The notes beneath the pieces are model-generated. The model was given only the letters and a program-made list of their open reading frames with translations. It searched no databases and was not told the origin of the DNA. A stretch of 64,000 bases of DNA from VRUE01 sp963720805 (GTDB taxonomy: Bacteria > Actinomycetota > Thermoleophilia > Solirubrobacterales > 70-9), in the NCBI GenBank assembly GCA_963720805.1, contig CAVRGT010000013.1, forward strand, positions 68,521 to 132,520, given 5' to 3'. A program made the translations under genes and the position numbers. Position 1 is the first letter of the stretch. Each line of letters begins with the position of its first letter. Shown here one piece after another: positions 51,065-59,471 of the stretch.

Positions 51065-52048
51065 ATGCCCACTGATTTCCAGGTCCCTCGCATCACGTCT
51101 GAGAAGGTCGATGACCGCCGCGGCACCTTCACCGTCGAGCCGCTCGACAAGGGCTTCGGCTACACCTTTGGCAACAGTCTCCGCCGCGTCCTGCTCTCCT
51201 CGTTGGGCGGCGCTGCCGTAACCAGCGTTCGTATCGAGGGCGTCGCGCACGAGTTCTCCACCGTGCCGGGGGTGAAGGAGGACGTCACCGACATCATCCT
51301 CAACCTCAAGGACCTCGTCGTTCGCATGCACACCGATGCCGATGAGGTCGAGGCGCCACTGGTTGCCACCGGCCCCGGCGAGGTCAAGGCGAAGGACATC
51401 GACCTGCCCTCGGGCGTCGAGATTCTCAATCCCGAGGCACCGATCGCCACGCTGGAGAAGAAAACCAAGCTCGAGATCTACCTGACCATCGGCCGCGGCC
51501 GCGGCTACTCGCCCTCTGACGAGAACAAGTCAGACGAGCAGCCGATCGGCGTGATCCCGATCGACTCGATCTTCTCGCCGATTCGCCGCGCTTCCTACGC
51601 GGTGGCGACGGCGCGAGTCGGTCAGCGCACCGACTTCGACAAGCTCACGCTCGACCTCGAGACCGACGGCTCGATCGAGCCGGGCGCGGCGCTGCGCGAG
51701 GCCTCCGAGATCCTGATCAAGAGCCTGGCGATCTTCACCGACGCCGACCGGGTCGAGGAGCTGACCGCTCGTGAGCCAGTGTCGAGCCACACGGCGGATG
51801 TGCTGCCGGGGCCGAGCGCCGGCGACGGCATCGCCGGCAACAACGGCCTCGACGAGATTCTGATCGAGGAGCTGGAGCTCGGTGTGCGCTCCTACAACTG
51901 CCTCAAGCGGGCGGGAGTGCAGACGGTCGGCGACCTGGTGCGCAAGACGCGCTCGGAGCTGAACGCGATCCCGAACTTCGGCCAGAAGTCGATCGAGGAA
52001 GTGATCGAGACCCTGCACGCACGCGGACTCGACCTTCAGGGAGACTAG
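51065..52048 (+). CDS. rpoA: DNA-directed RNA polymerase subunit alpha
   Basis: 327 residues. Alpha-NTD landmarks (GFGYTFGNSLRRVLLSSLGGAAV; the DKLTLDLETDGSIEPGAAL dimer region) and alpha-CTD (LGVRSYNCLKRAGVQTVGDL, NFGQKSIEEVIETL) are present. The interdomain linker is acidic and Gly/Pro-containing, as usual. Confidence 0.98.
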   Translation: MPTDFQVPRITSEKVDDRRGTFTVEPLDKGFGYTFGNSLRRVLLSSLGGAAVTSVRIEGVAHEFSTVPGVKEDVTDIILNLKDLVVRMHTDADEVEAPLVATGPGEVKAKDIDLPSGVEILNPEAPIATLEKKTKLEIYLTIGRGRGYSPSDENKSDEQPIGVIPIDSIFSPIRRASYAVATARVGQRTDFDKLTLDLETDGSIEPGAALREASEILIKSLAIFTDADRVEELTAREPVSSHTADVLPGPSAGDGIAGNNGLDEILIEELELGVRSYNCLKRAGVQTVGDLVRKTRSELNAIPNFGQKSIEEVIETLHARGLDLQGD

Positions 52049-52068
52049 ACGGGGGAGTTGACGATCCG

Positions 52069-52422
52069 ATGCGCCACCGCAAGAAGCGAAACAAGCTGAG
52101 CCGCGACGCGGCGCATCGCGAGTCCCTGCTCTCGAACCTCTCCAAGCAGCTGATCGAGCACGAACGGATCAAGACCTCGCAGGCGAAGGCCAAGGCGGTC
52201 AAGCCCGAGGTCGAGCAGCTGATCACGCTGGCCAAGCGTGGTGACCTGCACGCCCGTCGCCAGGCCCTGGCGACGTTGCACAACGACAAGTTCATCGTGC
52301 ACAAGCTGTTCGAGGAGGTCGCGCCGCGGTACGTGGAGCGGCCGGGTGGCTATACGCGGATCGTCAAGTTGGGTCCCCGGAAGTCGGACTCAACTGAGAT
52401 GGTCTATCTAGAGCTGGTTTAG
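52069..52422 (+). CDS. rplQ: 50S ribosomal protein L17
   Basis: 117 residues. RHRKKRNKLSRDAAHRESLL at the start and GGYTRIVKLGPRKSDSTEMVYLELV at the end are diagnostic. Last gene of the ribosomal cluster, followed within 6 nt by a strong nested palindrome. Confidence 0.97.
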   Translation: MRHRKKRNKLSRDAAHRESLLSNLSKQLIEHERIKTSQAKAKAVKPEVEQLITLAKRGDLHARRQALATLHNDKFIVHKLFEEVAPRYVERPGGYTRIVKLGPRKSDSTEMVYLELV

Positions 52423-52427
52423 GGCTC

Positions 52428-52520
52428 GGAGGGGCGGGGCATCGCCCGCCCTGACAAATGACGAGCTAATTAGCTCGTCATTTTGAGTATCCGCCAGTTC
52501 GGGCGATGCCCCGCCCCTCC
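52428..52520. terminator. Nested palindrome with bidirectional terminator between rplQ and truA (family 2, copy b)
   Basis: Outer 21-nt arms (52428-52448 and 52500-52520) are perfectly complementary. Inside is a perfect 28-nt palindrome (52456-52483) starting AAATGACGAGCTAATT, a two-way terminator suited to the convergent rplQ and truA genes. The 15-nt box at 52481-52495 is the reverse complement of GGCGGATACTCAAAA in the rpsG element; arms and stems differ but architecture is the same. Confidence 0.87.
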
Positions 52521-52547
52521 CAACCGGCAGCAGCTCTAGCTGACGCT

Positions 52548-53291
52548 CTAGTCGTACGAGACCGACTCCAGGTACAAGCCGTGAGGAGGAGCCGTTTCGC
52601 CTGCCTCGGGGCGGGGCGCTCCGCGTAGGAGCTGCTTGAAGCTTTCTTGGGTTCGGCGGCTGCTGGCTACCTCTAGTTGGGTGCCGACGAGGATGCGGAC
52701 CATGTTGCGCATGAAAGCGTCGGCGGTGATGTGGAAGTTGGTGATGTTGCCGTCGCGCGACCAGGCGGCGCTGAGGATCTTGCGGTTGAAGTGGACGTGG
52801 TCGGTTTGGGTGGGGGTGAAGGCCGTAAAGTCGTGCTTGCCCGCCAGGGCCGTTGCGCAGGCTTCCAAGGTCTCGTAATCCATTTTGTGTGGCCACCAGA
52901 GAGCACGGTTCTCCTCGAAGGGACTGGAGCTGCGGCGGGTCAGGAGGCGGTAGCGGTAGGTACGCGAGATAGCGTCGCGCCGTGCGTCGAAGCCGTCCTC
53001 GGCCGGTGTTGCCGCAGTGACCGCAATGTCGCGAGGCCCGAGACCATTGAGCCGCTGCGCCAGGTTGACCGGCATCTCGCCGGTGGCGACGAAGCTCGCC
53101 ACCTGCCCCTCAGCATGTACCCCCGCATCGGTGCGCCCAGCCACCGTCAGCTCCACCTGCTCGCGCAGCACCGTCTCCAGCGCCGCCTCCAGCTCCTGCT
53201 GCACAGTCCGCTGCCCGGGCTGCTTGGCCCAGCCCTTGAACCCGGTCCCGTCGTATTCGATCTCCAGCCGCACGGCCAACACCGGTCCCAC
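52548..53291 (-). CDS. truA: tRNA pseudouridine(38-40) synthase TruA
   Basis: 247 residues, GTG start overlapping the ligA stop by one base. Catalytic Asp55 lies in AGRTDAGVHAEGQVA; EYDGTGFKGWAKQPGQRTVQ and FMRNMVRILVGTQLEVA are family blocks. It modifies the anticodon stem-loop of many tRNAs. truA next to rplQ is the common order, but here it is on the opposite strand. Confidence 0.96.
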   Translation of the reverse strand: MGPVLAVRLEIEYDGTGFKGWAKQPGQRTVQQELEAALETVLREQVELTVAGRTDAGVHAEGQVASFVATGEMPVNLAQRLNGLGPRDIAVTAATPAEDGFDARRDAISRTYRYRLLTRRSSSPFEENRALWWPHKMDYETLEACATALAGKHDFTAFTPTQTDHVHFNRKILSAAWSRDGNITNFHITADAFMRNMVRILVGTQLEVASSRRTQESFKQLLRGAPRPEAGETAPPHGLYLESVSYD

Positions 53292-55321
53292 TAAGTGCTT
53301 TCGAGCAGCAACAGCAGCCCCGCCTCATCGAGAATCTCGGTCTCGTATTTCTCCGCCTTGGCCAGCTTCGACCCGGGGTTTTCGCCGGCGATGACGTAGT
53401 CGGTTTTTTTCGCGACTGAGTTGACCACCTTGCCGCCGGCGTCCTTGATCAGGGCGCCCGCCTCCTCGCGGGTCAGCTCGGGCAGGGTGCCGGTGAGGAC
53501 AAACGTCTTGCCTTCCAACGGGCCGCCGCTTGAGCGCCGTTCGGACTCGTCCTGTTCGAGCCGAAGCCCCTTTGCTTTCAGCTTCTCAATCAGATCCCAT
53601 GTTGGCTTGTCGGCCAGCGACTCGGCGATCTGCACCGCCATGATCGGGCCGACGCCCTCGATCTCCTCGATCTGCTCGGGGTCGGCCGTGTGCAGGGCGT
53701 CGATCGAGCCGAAGTGGTCGGCGAGCGCTTCCGCGGTGACGTAGCCGACGCCGGGCAGCCCGAGCGCGTAGAGGACGCGTTTGAAGGGGCGCGAGCGCGA
53801 GGCGTCGATCGCGGCGAGCAGGTTTCGGGCGGAGATCTCTCCGAACCCCTCGAGTCCCTCGAGCTGCTCCTCGCCGAGCTCGTAGATGTCGGCGACGTCG
53901 GCGATCAGGCCTTCCTGCAGGAAGCGCATCGCCTGCTTCTCGCCGAGGCCGTCGATGTCCATCGCCCCCTTGCTGACGAAGTGTTTGACGTGCTGGAAGG
54001 ACTGGCCCGGGCAGCCGGCGCGGTTGGGGCAGATGGTGAAGACCGCGTCCTCGGGCTTTTCGGTCGGCGTGTCGCAGGCGGGGCATTTGGCCGGCGGCTT
54101 GGGCTTCGCCGCTCGCCGCTTGCCCTTCTCCTGGCGCTGGATCAGCGGTGCCACGACCTGGGGGATCACGTCTCCCGCCCGCATCACGACGACCTCGTCG
54201 CCCGGCCGCACGTCCTTGCGCGCCAGGTCCTCCTCGTTGTGCAGGGTTGCGGTGGAGACGGTGACGCCGCCGACGTGGACCGGCTCGAGCATCGCGAAGG
54301 GGACGAGGTGGCCGGTGCGACCGACGTTCCAGACAACCTTGTTCATCCTCGTCGTCGCGGTCGTCGGCGCGAACTTCCAGGCGATCGCCCAGCGCGGCTC
54401 GCGGCCGACCACACCCAACTCGCGCCAGAGCGCCCGCTCGTCGATCTTGATCACGACACCATCGATCTCGTAGTCGAGCTCGTCGCGGCGCTCCTCCCAC
54501 CAGTGACAGCGCTTGACCACGGACTCGATGCCCTCGTGGTGAGCGGTGTCCGGGTTGACCTTGAAGCCCCGCTCCCGCAGCCACTCGACCTCCTCGCTGT
54601 GGGTGGGGAGGTTGAGGCCCCTGGTTGCCCCGATCCCGTAGCACCAGACCGAGAGCGACCGTTCGGCGGCGAGGTTGGGGTCAAGCTGGCGGATCGAGCC
54701 GGCGGCCGAGTTGCGCGGATTGGCGAAGGCCGGCTCGCCCGCGGCCGCGCGCCGTTCGTTGAGCGCCTTGAAATCGGCGATCGGCAGGTAGACCTCGCCG
54801 CGCACCTCGACCAGCGCCGGCGCCTCATCGATGCGCAGCGGGATCGAGCCGATCGTGCGCAGGTTCTGCGTCACGTCCTCGCCGATCCGGCCGTCGCCCC
54901 GGGTGGCGCCGCGCCTGAACACGCCCTCCTCGTAGGTGAGCGAGATCGCCAGGCCGTCGATCTTGGGCTCCGTCGTGTAGCTGAACTCGGTGGCGGCGAT
55001 GTCGAGACGTTTGAGGTGGTTGCGGACCCGCGTCTCCCAGGCCCGCAGCTCCTCCTCGTTGCGGGCGTTGGCGAGCGAGAGCATCTGCTCGGCGTGCTCG
55101 ACCTGTTCGAAGCGCTCCAGCGGCGCCGCCCCCACCCGCTGTGTCGGCGAGTCCGGCCTGCGCAGCTCGGGATGCTCGGCCTCGATCGCCCGCAGCTCGT
55201 CGAGCAGCGCGTCGTAGGTGTCATCGCCGACTGTCGGATCGTCGAGGACGTAGTAGCGGTGGTTGTGCTCCGCCAGCTCCTGGCGCAGCTCGGCCGCGCG
55301 CTGCTCGGGAGTCCCGCTCAC
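53291..55321 (-). CDS. ligA: NAD-dependent DNA ligase LigA
   Basis: 676 residues from the GTG at 55319-55321, which overlaps the surE stop; a 15-codon upstream extension is possible but not supported by the family. Adenylation-domain motif KIDG with Lys120, OB fold, zinc finger CPACDTPTEKPEDAVFTICPNRAGC, helix-hairpin-helix repeats (GLPGVGYVTAEAL, GVGPIMAVQIAESL) and C-terminal BRCT domain (GKTFVLTGTLPELTREEA) follow in order. It seals nicks using NAD+. Confidence 0.97.
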   Translation of the reverse strand: MSGTPEQRAAELRQELAEHNHRYYVLDDPTVGDDTYDALLDELRAIEAEHPELRRPDSPTQRVGAAPLERFEQVEHAEQMLSLANARNEEELRAWETRVRNHLKRLDIAATEFSYTTEPKIDGLAISLTYEEGVFRRGATRGDGRIGEDVTQNLRTIGSIPLRIDEAPALVEVRGEVYLPIADFKALNERRAAAGEPAFANPRNSAAGSIRQLDPNLAAERSLSVWCYGIGATRGLNLPTHSEEVEWLRERGFKVNPDTAHHEGIESVVKRCHWWEERRDELDYEIDGVVIKIDERALWRELGVVGREPRWAIAWKFAPTTATTRMNKVVWNVGRTGHLVPFAMLEPVHVGGVTVSTATLHNEEDLARKDVRPGDEVVVMRAGDVIPQVVAPLIQRQEKGKRRAAKPKPPAKCPACDTPTEKPEDAVFTICPNRAGCPGQSFQHVKHFVSKGAMDIDGLGEKQAMRFLQEGLIADVADIYELGEEQLEGLEGFGEISARNLLAAIDASRSRPFKRVLYALGLPGVGYVTAEALADHFGSIDALHTADPEQIEEIEGVGPIMAVQIAESLADKPTWDLIEKLKAKGLRLEQDESERRSSGGPLEGKTFVLTGTLPELTREEAGALIKDAGGKVVNSVAKKTDYVIAGENPGSKLAKAEKYETEILDEAGLLLLLEST

Positions 55322-56127
55322 ACCGAGGAGGGGGCGCTGGCGGCGAGCATCGCGTCGAACCCCCAACCACGCAGGCTCTCGAGTCCGCCGTGGTCGGTGA
55401 GGTCGAAGTGGATCGGGGTGACCGAGATGCGACCGCCGGCGACGGCGTTGAGGTCGGTGCCGTCGATCTCCTCGTAGCCGGGCTGCCAGCCGTAGATCTC
55501 ATACTGGCGGCGCCCGTCGGTCTCGCCGATCAGCTTCAGCTCGTCGTTGTAGATCCGTTTGCCCAGCTTGGTCACCTCGACCCCTTTGGGCTCTCCGGCG
55601 GGGCAGTTGACGTTGATCAGCGTCGCCTCCGGCATCGGTCGGCTCAGCAGGTGGCGGACCAGCTCGGCGGCAAAGGCAGCAACCGCGCCGAAGTCGAAGC
55701 GACCGCTGACGTAGCCCATGCCGCCGCTGGAAGACTGCTGTGAGAAGGCAACCGCCGGGATGCCGAGGATGATCCCCTCGAAGGCGGCGGCGACCGTGCC
55801 CGAGTAGGTGATGTCGTCGCCGAGGTTGGCGCCGTGGTTGATCCCGGAGAAGATCAGGTCGGGCCGGTGGCCGACCAGGCCCAGCTCGGCGAAGCGCACG
55901 CAGTCGACCGGCGTCCCATCGGTCGCGTAACCCTTGTCGCCGTCGCCGAACTCGATCTCCTCGACCGTCAGCGGCGAGCGCGTCGTGATGCTGCGCGCCG
56001 TCGCGCTGCGGTTGGAGTCCGGCGCGACCACGTCGACCTCAACCCCCTCGATCTCCCGCAGGGCCCGCCGCGCCGCCTGCAGGCCAGGAGCCGAGATTCC
56101 GTCGTCGTTGGTGAGCAGGACTCGCAT
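55318..56127 (-). CDS. surE: 5'/3'-nucleotidase SurE
   Basis: 269 residues from ATG 56125-56127, chosen because the family begins MRVLLTNDDGI; the upstream extension is not conserved. The metal site uses the DD pair, a Ser and Asn (SGINHGANLGDDITYSGTVAAA). It dephosphorylates nucleoside 5'/3'-monophosphates. Overlaps ligA by 4 nt, so surE-ligA-truA form one operon. Confidence 0.95.
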   Translation of the reverse strand: MRVLLTNDDGISAPGLQAARRALREIEGVEVDVVAPDSNRSATARSITTRSPLTVEEIEFGDGDKGYATDGTPVDCVRFAELGLVGHRPDLIFSGINHGANLGDDITYSGTVAAAFEGIILGIPAVAFSQQSSSGGMGYVSGRFDFGAVAAFAAELVRHLLSRPMPEATLINVNCPAGEPKGVEVTKLGKRIYNDELKLIGETDGRRQYEIYGWQPGYEEIDGTDLNAVAGGRISVTPIHFDLTDHGGLESLRGWGFDAMLAASAPSSV

Positions 56128-56234
56128 CACAGCCGATTCTAGGTGGCTGCCCCCGGACCCGAGCTGCGGGTGATTGCACAGAGATGGCACTCACTGCGCA
56201 ACACGCGTGACGCCGCAGGCAAGAAGCTGAAGGC

Positions 56235-56459
56235 ATGGACCTTGCGCAGATCGGGCCGCTGACGACGTTGACCGAGGCGCTGGCGACAGCGGTGGGGGCG
56301 AATGCTGTTCTTTGCAGCGTCGCAACCGGAATCTGGGGCCTGGCCCGCGGGCTGGATCGACTTAACCTCGAGGAAAGCGTTCTCGTCGCAGGCTATGTAG
56401 GGGGAGGGTTTGGCGCGCTCTTCGCTGCTGTGGATGTAATCATCCGATATGGTATTTGA
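56235..56459 (+). CDS. Small membrane protein, unknown
   Basis: 74 residues. Two hydrophobic stretches (ALATAVGANAVLCSVATGIWGLA and VLVAGYVGGGFGALFAAVDVII) separated by RGLDRLNLEES. ATG preceded by GAAGGC. No family recognised. The stretch is less GC-rich near its 3' end than its neighbours. It is followed 27 nt later by another tiny membrane protein; the two may form a pair. Confidence 0.5.
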   Translation: MDLAQIGPLTTLTEALATAVGANAVLCSVATGIWGLARGLDRLNLEESVLVAGYVGGGFGALFAAVDVIIRYGI

Positions 56460-56486
56460 AATGAGTTGTCTGCATAAAGGACAAGA

Positions 56487-56681
56487 ATGAGGCAGTCAAT
56501 TCGTTATGGAAATATCGGAATAGCTGTCGGCGCGGTAGTTCTTCTCGTTGGCGTTCTAGCCTTCGGCCACTCGAACGAAGCCGCGCTGCAAGCTATGGCT
56601 TTGATTGGAATGTTCGGTGGTGTCGCCGTGGCTGTTGGTCTTCAGGAACGGGCGCGGCGCAAGCGCAAACGCGCTCAGTAG
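56487..56681 (+). CDS. Small membrane protein with basic tail, unknown
   Basis: 64 residues. Two membrane segments (IGIAVGAVVLLVGVLAF and ALIGMFGGVAVAVGL) and a strongly basic C-terminus (QERARRKRKRAQ) on the cytosolic side. AAAGGAC supplies the ribosome-binding site. Convergent with dacB, overlapping its 3' end by 7 nt. Function unknown. Confidence 0.5.
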   Translation: MRQSIRYGNIGIAVGAVVLLVGVLAFGHSNEAALQAMALIGMFGGVAVAVGLQERARRKRKRAQ

Positions 56682-57928
56682 GAGGCGACTTCGCCGGCGA
56701 TCAGGTCCTGCTCGAGGTGAGCGAGGCTGAGGTCGCGCACGCTTCCCATCAGGATCGAGAAGATCATCACCCTGCCGTCGCGATTGAAGCAGTAGCCCGA
56801 GAGGTTGCTGACGGCGCGGATCGTGCCGGTCTTGGTGCGGCAGCGCCCGTAGGCGGCGGTGCCGTGCATGCGGTCGGCCACCGTGCCCTCGTGGCCGGCG
56901 AGGGCGAGGTCCTGGATGAATTCATCGCCGACGGAAGTGCCGCGCATCGACTTGAGCAGGCCGACGACCTGGGCCGGCGAGGCACGGTTGGAGCGGGTCA
57001 GGCCGGAGCCGTCGACCGCGTGCACCCCCGATTCGTGTCCGCGGGCGAAGGCCTGGACGACCTTGGCGCCCGCCGCGGTGCTGCCGGCGCCGCCGAAGCG
57101 GGCGCCGAGCAGCTTGATCAGCATCTCGGCGAAGAAGTTGTAGGAGTAGACGTCGGTGGTGTTGACGATGCCCGAGAGCGGCGGCGATTCGACCCGGGCC
57201 AGCTCGGTGCTGAAAGGCGGCGCGGTTCCCAGCGCGACTGTGGGGGAGATGGCGACGCCGGCCTGGCGCAGGCTGCTGTCCAGCGTTGCGGCCGCGGTGA
57301 TCGCCGGATCGCGGGCGAAGGAACCGGCGCTGGGCGTGCTGTAGCCGGAGTTGAATGAGAGGCCGGAGAGCGGCCCGATTTCCGAGCTGGTCGCGTAGCC
57401 CGAGTCGGCGACGCCGCGTAGCCGGTCAAAGACGCTGTCGTCGGCATAGAGGCGACCGGTGACCGACTTGACCCCGGCTTCGCGCAGCTGTCGCTTGAGC
57501 TGGAAGATGTTGGTGCCGAGGCCACCGAGGAAGCGGCGGTAAAAGGACGGGGTGCCGAGGGTGGGGTCGCCGGCGCCGACCAGGTAGAGGCTGCCGTGCA
57601 GGACGCCGTTGCGGTCGATGCCGCCATCGGTCTTGAGCAGGGTCGCGATCCTCGAGTCCGCCCCAAGTCGCGCCAGCGCGGTCGATGTCGTGAACAGCTT
57701 CATGTTGGAGGCGAGCGGGCGCCGCCGCCCGGGCGCTCGCGCGCAGACCGTCCTACCGGTTTCGCCGTCGATCACGAGCAGGCCGCTGGAGCCCCCTCCA
57801 CCGCGCACGAGGCGAGAACGCATGCTCGCGCAAACGTTGCTGCGAGTGGCCGCTTCGGCCGCTGCCGCGAGCAAGAGAGCCGCAAGCAGGGCACAAATCG
57901 CGGCGGAGATTGCCGGGGTACGCCTCAC
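56675..57928 (-). CDS. dacB: D-alanyl-D-alanine carboxypeptidase/endopeptidase (PBP4, S13)
   Basis: 417 residues. Signal peptide 1-27 (AICALLAALLLAAAAEA). Penicillin-binding motifs: SxxK as SNMK (Ser74, Lys77), SxN as SYN in VYSYNFFAE, and KTG in TKTGTIRAVSN. The order and the insertion between SxxK and SxN are those of class C PBP4/DacB enzymes, which trim peptidoglycan outside the membrane. Divergent from the patatin gene with 15 nt between the starts. Confidence 0.93.
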   Translation of the reverse strand: MRRTPAISAAICALLAALLLAAAAEAATRSNVCASMRSRLVRGGGGSSGLLVIDGETGRTVCARAPGRRRPLASNMKLFTTSTALARLGADSRIATLLKTDGGIDRNGVLHGSLYLVGAGDPTLGTPSFYRRFLGGLGTNIFQLKRQLREAGVKSVTGRLYADDSVFDRLRGVADSGYATSSEIGPLSGLSFNSGYSTPSAGSFARDPAITAAATLDSSLRQAGVAISPTVALGTAPPFSTELARVESPPLSGIVNTTDVYSYNFFAEMLIKLLGARFGGAGSTAAGAKVVQAFARGHESGVHAVDGSGLTRSNRASPAQVVGLLKSMRGTSVGDEFIQDLALAGHEGTVADRMHGTAAYGRCRTKTGTIRAVSNLSGYCFNRDGRVMIFSILMGSVRDLSLAHLEQDLIAGEVASY

Positions 57929-57943
57929 TTAGTGAGATAATGC

Positions 57944-59198
57944 ATGTTTATGGGCAAAGTTGTGGACATAGAGTCGCAACCGCGTCGTCGCCGCAGCCGC
58001 AAACGGCCGTCCAAGACCGCCCTGGTTCTGGGCGGCGGGGGCTTCACCGGCGGGGTCTATGAGATCGGCGCGTTGCGCGCCCTCGACCTGCTCGCGGTCA
58101 ACAGCACGGTCAACAACTTCGACGTCTACGTCGGCACCAGCGCCGGCTCCTTCGTCGCCAGCATGCTCGCCAACGGCGTCACGCCCGACGAAATGATGCA
58201 GGTGATCAACCGGCGCATTCCATCCGAGCTCGAGGACCTCGACCTCGGCAAGGTGCTGAGGCCCAACTACCTCGGTTTCGTCGAGAAGGCGGCGATGCTG
58301 CCGCTGCGCACGCTCGAGCTCGCTCGCAGCCTGACCGGGATGGGCCGCTTCTCGGCGATGGACATAATCGTCGGCTTGGCCGAGGCCCTGCCCACCGGCT
58401 TTTACTCGGGTGGGGGGATCGGCGACTACGTCGCGGCGGCGCTCAGTCGAAGAGGATCGCGTCGACGACTTCCGCCTGCTCAGCAAAGAGCTCTACCTGA
58501 CCGCCACCGACCTCGACACCTGCGAGCGGATCGTCTTCGGCGAAGAGGGCTGGAACGACGTGCCGATCTCGAAGGCGATCCAGTGCTCGACCGCGCTGCC
58601 GGTCGTCTACAAGCCGGTCGATCTCAAGGGGCGCCAGATGGTCGACGGCGGCATCCGCTCGACCACCAACGTCGACATCGCGGTTGAAAAGGGCGCCAAG
58701 TTCATCGTCGTCGTCAACCCGCTCGTGCCCTACGTCAACGATTTCGAGAAGACGATCCCGACCGTGTTCGGCACGCGGGTGCGCCGCGTCTCCGACATGG
58801 GGCTGCCGGCGATCGCCAACCAGACCTTCCGCCTGATCGCCCACGCTCGCCTGCACCAGGCGGTCGAAATGTGGCAGGAGCGCTACCCCGGCGTCGACAT
58901 CATCCTGGTCGAGCCCGAGGCCAACGACGAGCTGATGTTCGGCACGCCAATCATGGACTACTCGCGCCGCCTCGAGATCGCCCGCCACGGCTTCGAATCG
59001 GTGACCGCGACGCTGGCCAAGGACTACGACCGCTTCAAGGAGATCGCCGAGCGCCACGGCCTCGAGATCTCCGGCCGCCGCGTCAGCCGCGTGGTCGAGC
59101 GGGCGGCCGAAGAGGAGCAGGAGCAGAACTCGACCTGGCGCCGGGTGCTCGAGCAGACGACTTCGGCGCTGCTGCGGCAGTCGGGCGAGGTTTCCTAG
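57944..59198 (+). CDS. Patatin-like phospholipase (one frame break at ~58445)
   Basis: Patatin motifs: oxyanion hole GGGGFTGGVYE, nucleophile elbow GTSAGSF (Gly-x-Ser-x-Gly) and the catalytic Asp in VDGGIRST, the last only in the second frame. At about 58445 (AAALS then VEEDRVDDF) a one- or two-base indel breaks the frame; as read the first frame stops at 58687. Repaired length about 417 residues. The N-terminus carries a basic segment (RRRRSRKR). It is a likely lipid acyl hydrolase; substrate unknown. Sequence error is favoured because both parts are well conserved. Confidence 0.82.
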
Positions 59199-59212
59199 TT
59201 CCCAAGCGGGTA

Positions 59213-59315
59213 GAGGGCCGGGTGCCCCTCTCACAAAAGCCGTCGCGCAGCTGAGGCGGATCGGAGCTTCGGTGCGTGGACTCTTGAGCTTTTGTGAGAG
59301 GGGCACCCGACCCTC
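59213..59315. terminator. Large hairpin after the patatin gene (family with TGCCCCTC arms)
   Basis: Arms of 28 nt (59213-59240 and 59288-59315) pair with one mismatch; the left arm contains GGGTGCCCCTCTCACAAAAG. The loop is ~47 nt. It starts 15 nt after the stop codon, so it probably ends patatin-gene transcription. The outer arm resembles those of the elements at 25242, 27661 and 28537 (TGCCCCTC), but the loop is different. Confidence 0.7.
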
Positions 59316-59431
59316 CATCCAGCTCGAGCAGCGGGAAGCTGAGCTGGCGTAGCGGGGCCAAATGCAACTCGCGTGAGGCGAGCTCGCGCGTTCCGAGAGC
59401 AAGTCGCTCATCGTGAGGTGGCGCTTGAGTT

Positions 59432-59453
59432 GAGGAGTCGGTTGGCTCTCTGG
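59432..59453 (+). repeat. Left member of a 22-nt inverted repeat around the IS110 element
   Basis: GAGGAGTCGGTTGGCTCTCT and two more bases; its complement with one mismatch is at 60890-60911. Either it marks the outer ends of the insertion sequence or it is a former terminator hairpin between the patatin and acyl-CoA synthetase genes that the element split. Confidence 0.65.
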
Positions 59454-59456
59454 GAT

Positions 59457-59471
59457 GCTTCTATGAAGTCA
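59457..59471 (+). repeat. 15-nt direct repeat, IS110 3' end
   Basis: GCTTCTATGAAGTCA, identical to 60557-60571 and exactly 1100 nt from it. It spans the TAG stop of the transposase. The centre CTTC-TAT-GAAG is nearly palindromic. Confidence 0.8.

Noticed and set aside
53690..55477. 595-codon plus-strand open frame
   Set aside because: Antisense shadow of ligA and surE, whose motifs are complete on the other strand.
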